Source of the DNA: a virus
Virus record (IMG/VR): IMGVR_UViG_3300044712_001783
Span: 1-43,267 of that record
Strand: one strand, 5' to 3'
DNA length: 43,267 nucleotides
Position 1 is the first letter of the stretch; every line of letters starts with the position of its first letter. Shown here one piece after another: positions 39,370 through 43,267 of this stretch. The position numbers were made by a program, and so were the translations under genes. The notes under the pieces were generated by a model. It saw only the letters and a program-made list of their open reading frames with translations, did no database searches and was not told the DNA's origin.

Positions 39370-42300
39370 ATGGATAACTTCGTAGCTGAATTGAAGAAGC
39401 GAGTACGGATCGAAGATGTGATCAGCGAGACCGTGGAACTGGAACGAAACCGCGGTCGAGGCTTCACGCGGGGGGCAAAGAAGGGCGTTGGTGAGCATGG
39501 TCTGGTTGTGGACCTTGATGGGCAACGCTTTGCGTGGAATGGGAACGCTGACTATGGCAATGGTCAGTACAACGATGTCATTACGTGGGTGATGATCCGT
39601 GACAGAGTTGATTTTCGGCGGGCGGTGGAGGTGTTGGCTCGCAAAGTAGGGATGGAGCTTCCGAAGTGGAGTGAAGAGCAGCAAGTTCAATTCGCGGCGG
39701 TGCGTGCGAAGGAAGAATTGCTTGATATCGCTCAGCGCATCTTCGCAGAGTGGCTTTGGAAAGATGAGAAAGCCCTGGCGTATGTGCGCGGGCGTGGCTG
39801 GAGTGATGAGACGATCAAGAAAGCGGGTCTTGGCTTCACCGGTTGGGGCACCCCAGCCGAGTATGAACAGATGAAGAACGCTTTTGCTACTGCTGGGGAT
39901 CTTCATTCAGCGGCGGCGGTTGCGGTGCTGGGGCTGCGGGGTGGTGTGGGAGCCTGGTGTGAGAAGCGAAACATCGAAGCGAAGGCACGCTGGCTCGAAC
40001 GCGATGCCATCCCTTCGATGATGGGATGGGGCGAGACCGTTGGGTTGATCTATCCGTGCATTTACTTTGGGCGCACTACTTATTTGTATCGCAGGCATCT
40101 GAAACTCAACGAAGACAAAAGCGCTCTCATTGGTTCAGATGAACCGAAGAGCTACAACCTGCCTGTGGAACTGGTGGGCAATCGCCAGTTGTATTTCAAC
40201 CATGTTTATTCGCCGCGAGCTGAGCGTGTGGTGTTCGTCGAAGGTCCTGCGGATGCTGTGACGCTGGGGCAGTGGGGCGTGGATGCGGTCTCGATAGCGG
40301 GAACAGCCTGGGGTGATCATGAAGCGGAGCTGCGTCGCTTGAAGGATGCGAAGGCTGGTGACAAGCCTGCTCACGAGGCGCTTTATGTGGCGCTCGATTC
40401 CGATCAAGCCGGTCGTTCTGCGATGTTTGGCAAGGATGGCGAGTTCCCGCTGGTGAATATCTTCGGGGCGATGTGCCGCGTGATCTATTGGAAAGAGAAG
40501 GACGCGAACGACTGGTTGCAGGCAATGATCCGTGAGGGGAAGAGCGCGGAAGAGCAAACACAGGCGGCACTGGATGCGATCGGTGGAGCAAAGCCGATGG
40601 CAATCGAGGTGGCGAAGTGGGCAGGCTCGCGGACGGATGATCATGCCAAGACCAAGGCGTTGAAACGTGCCTTCGAAGTGATCGCGCAGATGGGTGATGA
40701 GAACACGATCATGCGCTATGCGTCGGACTTCCTGAGCGCATTCAAGCCTTTGGGCGAGACCGTGAAGGGCATCCGCGAATTTTCGCGGCTGTTGAAGGCG
40801 GCACAGGGCAAGGGTGAAGGGGATGAAAAGAAAGAGGAAGTGATCTACACGTTCGGCGGTCGGATCGGGGATTGGCTGGTGGAATATTGCTATGACCCAG
40901 AGACGCGCAAGGCTCGCTTTGCCTATCGAGATCCGAATGGAAAGGTGGATGAAGCGGACGATCTGGTGATCGATGGCATTCGCTACAAACCGATGCCACC
41001 TGATGACAAGATGATCCGCATTGGCGCCATTCTTTTCCCGAGTGCGCTGGCTCGTAAGAGTGATGGGACTGTTGACCGCAAGAGCACGGCGGAATTGACC
41101 GAGGTGATCGCGTTCAAGTATCGCCAAAACTATTTGTTCCCCCATGCAAAGTGGTCTTACATGGCTGCGTATTGGACGCTGGGCACGTGGCTTTATGACA
41201 ATTTCAATCAGCTCGTTTATTTGCGCATGGTGGGCGATGCGGGAGCCGGGAAGAGTGCGTTGCTGAACCTGCTTGGACAGGTGTGTTATCGCTCGATCAA
41301 GATGAGCGGTGCTGATTCGGAGAGCACGTTCTTCCGCGTAGTGGATGAATATCGTGGGACGGTGATGTTCGAAGAGGCAGATCTGCCCGAAGGATCTGGA
41401 GCGGATAACCCGATCGTGAAGTTCGTGAACCTGGGTGCGATGCGCGGAAACTACATCTACCGCATGGAGGAATATATCAAACCAGATGGAACGAAGGGGT
41501 GGAGACCAAGCCCGTTCGAGACCTACTGCCCGAAGATGTTCGCAATGCGTGGTGACTTCATGGATAACGCTGTGGCTTCGAGATCCATCTCGATCAAGTT
41601 GACCGCGGCGGAGCCTTCTGCGCTGATGGATAAGGGCATCGAGTTGCAGATGAGCGAGAAGACGATGAAGGAACTGCGCTACCTGCGGAATTTGTGCCTG
41701 GTGTGGCGCATGTATGAATTCAGCTTTCAGGAACGGAAGCTGAGCTGGGATCTGGTCGATTTTGAGATCCCGGCACGCTTCAACCAGGTGACGATCCCGA
41801 TGAAGAGCCTGGCTATGAACCTGGATGGTTCGCGGGATGAGAAGTTTCTGGCACAGGTGACGAACCTGCTGCGGGAACATTATCAGGAGATCGTGGGAGA
41901 CAACTCCACCACCTGGGAAGCCCGTGTGGCTGAGGCAGCGTGGAAGATGTACATCTACCCGGATCTGCGGGCGCGTTGTGACATCCATTCGAACGGTTCC
42001 ATCTTCATGAAAATTGGCGACGTGACCGCGATCGCCAACAATATCGCCGATGAAATGAACGAACAGGGCGCAGATCTGCGTGTGAAAACTGAAGTGACCA
42101 GTGAAGAGGGGCAGGGCAAGAACAAGAAAAAGAGCTATGAACTGGGCGCTCAGAAGGTGGGGAAGATCATCCGTGACACGTTCCAGCTGCACACTCCACC
42201 GCGGCGGGGGAACGGTGTGTATTTCGAGTGGGATGACGAGAAGATGATGAGCATTGGGAAGAAGTACGGGGCGCTGCCTCCGATGGAAAAGATCGAGAAG

Positions 42301-42378
42301 GCACGCCAGGAGCTGGCTGCACTGCGGGCAAAGGTGGCGAAACCCTTGCAGATCGGTCTGGAGGGTGCGGATGACTAG
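39370..42378 (+). CDS. Primase-helicase, 1002 aa
   Basis: N-terminal residues 10-100 match the DnaG-type N-terminal domain in outline (YNDVITWVMIRDRV, then FRRAVEVLARKVGMELP) but without zinc-binding Cys. The Toprim domain has VEGPADA (290-296) and DSDQAGR (343-349), the catalytic Glu and DxD of primases. The helicase part has Walker A GDAGAGKS (622-629) and Walker B VMFEEAD (665-671), then a winged-helix-like end. It would prime and unwind DNA at the phage origin. The start ATG 39370 has only GGTAAAGGCTC upstream. A diverged truncated homologue opens the window. Confidence 0.9.
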   Translation: MDNFVAELKKRVRIEDVISETVELERNRGRGFTRGAKKGVGEHGLVVDLDGQRFAWNGNADYGNGQYNDVITWVMIRDRVDFRRAVEVLARKVGMELPKWSEEQQVQFAAVRAKEELLDIAQRIFAEWLWKDEKALAYVRGRGWSDETIKKAGLGFTGWGTPAEYEQMKNAFATAGDLHSAAAVAVLGLRGGVGAWCEKRNIEAKARWLERDAIPSMMGWGETVGLIYPCIYFGRTTYLYRRHLKLNEDKSALIGSDEPKSYNLPVELVGNRQLYFNHVYSPRAERVVFVEGPADAVTLGQWGVDAVSIAGTAWGDHEAELRRLKDAKAGDKPAHEALYVALDSDQAGRSAMFGKDGEFPLVNIFGAMCRVIYWKEKDANDWLQAMIREGKSAEEQTQAALDAIGGAKPMAIEVAKWAGSRTDDHAKTKALKRAFEVIAQMGDENTIMRYASDFLSAFKPLGETVKGIREFSRLLKAAQGKGEGDEKKEEVIYTFGGRIGDWLVEYCYDPETRKARFAYRDPNGKVDEADDLVIDGIRYKPMPPDDKMIRIGAILFPSALARKSDGTVDRKSTAELTEVIAFKYRQNYLFPHAKWSYMAAYWTLGTWLYDNFNQLVYLRMVGDAGAGKSALLNLLGQVCYRSIKMSGADSESTFFRVVDEYRGTVMFEEADLPEGSGADNPIVKFVNLGAMRGNYIYRMEEYIKPDGTKGWRPSPFETYCPKMFAMRGDFMDNAVASRSISIKLTAAEPSALMDKGIELQMSEKTMKELRYLRNLCLVWRMYEFSFQERKLSWDLVDFEIPARFNQVTIPMKSLAMNLDGSRDEKFLAQVTNLLREHYQEIVGDNSTTWEARVAEAAWKMYIYPDLRARCDIHSNGSIFMKIGDVTAIANNIADEMNEQGADLRVKTEVTSEEGQGKNKKKSYELGAQKVGKIIRDTFQLHTPPRRGNGVYFEWDDEKMMSIGKKYGALPPMEKIEKARQELAALRAKVAKPLQIGLEGADD

Positions 42379-42691
42379 TGAACTAGTGAAGAGGAATGGG
42401 TCTCTGCTGCTGCAAGACATTATGTTTTGTGGGGCGGGCGTGTTTTGGTGTTCACCTGTTCACTACGGGCTGTTTTTTGCGATTTTTTCGGTTTTTTGCG
42501 CGTTTTTGGTCATTTACTTCACTACTTACTACATGAATATATATGAAGTAGTGAGTAAGTATGAACAACATGGTTGGAGTATGTGTCAATTTGCCATGTA
42601 TTTAGTGAACAAGTGAACACGCGATTTTGGGTATGTTCATTCATGTTCACTAAAGGTACTTTCGTGCGCGTAAGCAATTATGGAGGAAGGT
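42379..42691. other. Repeat-rich region after primase-helicase, candidate origin
   Basis: No convincing gene. GTTCAC at 42450 and 42458 (8 bp apart), inverted GTGAAC at 42605 and 42613 (8 bp apart), GTTCAT at 42635 and GTTCAC at 42645. An imperfect inverted repeat built on TCACTACTT / AAGTAGTGA lies around 42519-42556, flanking the AT-rich ATGAATATATATGAA. The T-run segment 42471-42505 precedes it. Iterons plus an AT-rich part beside a replication gene suggest an origin. Confidence 0.5.
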
Positions 42692-42979
42692 ATGGATAGT
42701 CACATTGTAGGAAACCCCACCCCTAGCCCCTCCCCAAATGCGGGGGGAGCGCCCGAATTTGGGGGGGGGAACTCGATTGCGGTGGTGCAGTTTGTGGAGT
42801 TGATCCGCGGGGAGCGGACCAGGCAGGAACCGGTGAGCAGGGGTGTGGTGGAGATGTTTTGTCTGGATGGATATTGCCTGGGCTGCTGCGGTGTGCATCC
42901 GATCGATTTTGCAAAGAATGGAAGCGGACGAGTGTTGTGGATGCGGTGTCGGTTTTGTGGGAAGGAGAGTGCTGGATGA
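42692..42979 (+). CDS. Small zinc-ribbon protein carrying the C-run/G-run repeat, 95 aa
   Basis: GGAGGAAGGT just upstream supports ATG 42692 over 42680. Residues 6-27 (NPTPSPSPNAGGAPEFGGG) are encoded by the type 1 hairpin repeat, inserted in frame. The body has CLGCC and a late CRFC, so a zinc ribbon is likely. A run of nine G (42761-42769) lies within the coding part and could slip. Stop overlaps next ATG (ATGA). Confidence 0.5.
   Translation: MDSHIVGNPTPSPSPNAGGAPEFGGGNSIAVVQFVELIRGERTRQEPVSRGVVEMFCLDGYCLGCCGVHPIDFAKNGSGRVLWMRCRFCGKESAG
42713..42769. repeat. C-run/G-run hairpin repeat, type 1
   Basis: Stem TCCCCAAAT (42731-42739) / ATTTGGGGG (42757-42765), with the same C-rich lead and loop theme as 8120-8170. 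Here it lies inside the coding frame of the 95-aa protein. Confidence 0.75.
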
Positions 42980-43086
42980 AGAGAAGAGCAAATGGGCAGC
43001 GTGTGCCGCGTGGGTATAACCTGGTTTCGTTTTTGCTGGCATTGCTGGCGTTGATATTGCTACTTTGGAAAAGTGGAATTATTTGA
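42976..43086 (+). CDS. 36-aa single-pass membrane protein
   Basis: ATG 42976 overlaps the previous stop and has GGAGAG (42964-42969) upstream. Basic start (MKRRANGQRVPRG) and one hydrophobic helix (about 17-31). It occupies the same place as the 34-aa membrane protein at 1800-1904 in the other copy of this locus, but the two are not similar in sequence. Function unknown. Confidence 0.55.
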   Translation: MKRRANGQRVPRGYNLVSFLLALLALILLLWKSGII

Positions 43087-43099
43087 AAGGAAGGTTGAG

Positions 43100-43267
43100 A
43101 TGAAAGGTCGAAGGTCGAAGGTAAAAAGTCGAAGGTTGAAGATCACACGGACGGTGATCAAGTCACCGTTTGAGAAGTGGTGGGATGGGGCGAAGCGGAG
43201 ATGGGGTCCGCGGATTATGAAGGGGTTTGCGTTCATCGGTGCGGTGGCAGTGATCGTTGTGGCTGTG
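43100..43267 (+). CDS. Second version of the basic membrane protein, 3' truncated by window end
   Basis: AAAGGAAGG precedes ATG 43100. The first 14 codons (MKGRRSKVKSRRLK) are encoded by a GTCGAAG-type filler repeat and differ from the other copy; from codon 15 the sequence is identical to 1950-2076, ending in the membrane helix. If the molecule is circular, the reading frame continues at 2077 and ends at 2091, giving 60 residues. Confidence 0.6.
   Translation, partial: MKGRRSKVKSRRLKITRTVIKSPFEKWWDGAKRRWGPRIMKGFAFIGAVAVIVVAV
43141..43267 (+). repeat. Exact 127-bp repeat, copy 2 (window end)
   Basis: Identical to 1950-2076. It is the last 127 bases of the window, so it is the closing overlap if 1950-43140 is a circle. 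Confidence 0.9.

Noticed and set aside
40135-42420. 761-codon minus-strand frame opposite the primase-helicase
   Set aside because: His/Arg/Leu-rich antisense shadow of a strongly supported gene; no domain and no ribosome site.
42254-42616. 120-codon frame at the end of the primase-helicase
   Set aside because: First half is a shadow of the primase gene and the rest runs through T-rich repeats; no ribosome site.
1-43267. tRNA genes, CRISPR arrays, insertion sequences, diversity-generating retroelement
   Set aside because: No cloverleaf-like tRNA, no regularly spaced array, no transposase and no reverse transcriptase were recognised.
43141-43267. Biological terminal redundancy of the virion genome
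   Set aside because: The matching copy is internal (1950-2076), not at the other end, and the length equals a common assembly k-mer, so an assembly junction is more likely.

Overview
The window reads as one tailed-phage (siphovirus-like) genome. Two features suggest that it persists as a plasmid-like element as well as, or instead of, an integrated prophage: an actin-type partition pair, and a dif-like 28-bp site two genes downstream of a Xer-sized tyrosine recombinase. The host cannot be fixed from sequence alone. Frequent C-run/G-run hairpins and GCAGAAGGCAGAAGGC-like or GTTCAAAGG-like filler between genes resemble intergenic repeats I associate with environmental Anaerolineae (Chloroflexota), but that is a weak inference. 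No rRNA, tRNA or CRISPR array was seen.

Layout: 1-1498 is the 3' part of a primase-helicase homologue. 1499-1799 is an AT-rich, iteron-like region. 1800-7965 is a rightward early operon: small membrane proteins, ParM-like actin and a putative ParR, zinc-ribbon proteins, an ASCH-like protein and a Pol X-like nucleotidyltransferase. 8003-8115 holds a promoter followed at once by an intrinsic terminator. 8185-29556 is the rightward late operon: holin and spanin candidates, terminase, a protease/scaffold/capsid fusion, head completion, portal, MuF, tail tube, chaperones, tape measure, tail hub and fibres, closed by a two-way terminator at 29560-29589. 29573-33601 is a leftward lysogeny and cargo block: large serine recombinase, a two-gene AT-rich module (2-TM protein plus TIGR04255-like protein), a small lipoprotein, small proteins and a CI-like repressor. 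33602-33699 is the divergent control region. From 33700 the rightward early programme runs again: Cro-like HTH, small genes, tyrosine recombinase, C5 DNA methyltransferase, dif-like site, full primase-helicase, origin-like repeats and small genes to the end.

The last 127 bases (43141-43267) are identical to 1950-2076, and the sequences before the two copies differ. 127 is a common de Bruijn k-mer size. The simplest reading is a lasso-shaped assembly path: a circular genome of 41,191 bp (1950-43140), with 1-1949 being a divergent version of the replication module from a related co-occurring phage. On that reading the early operon is continuous from 33700 through 43140/1950 to 7965, and the map is the usual temperate one: repressor switch, early/replication/partition, late genes, lysogeny genes.

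How the genes probably work together: the CI-like and Cro-like proteins set the lytic/lysogenic choice at 33602-33699. The primase-helicase acts at nearby GTTCA-type repeats. ParM/ParR segregates copies, and the tyrosine recombinase may resolve multimers at the dif-like site. The serine recombinase offers integration, and the methyltransferase protects the DNA. Late genes may depend on antitermination through the 8003-8115 leader. No endolysin was recognised.
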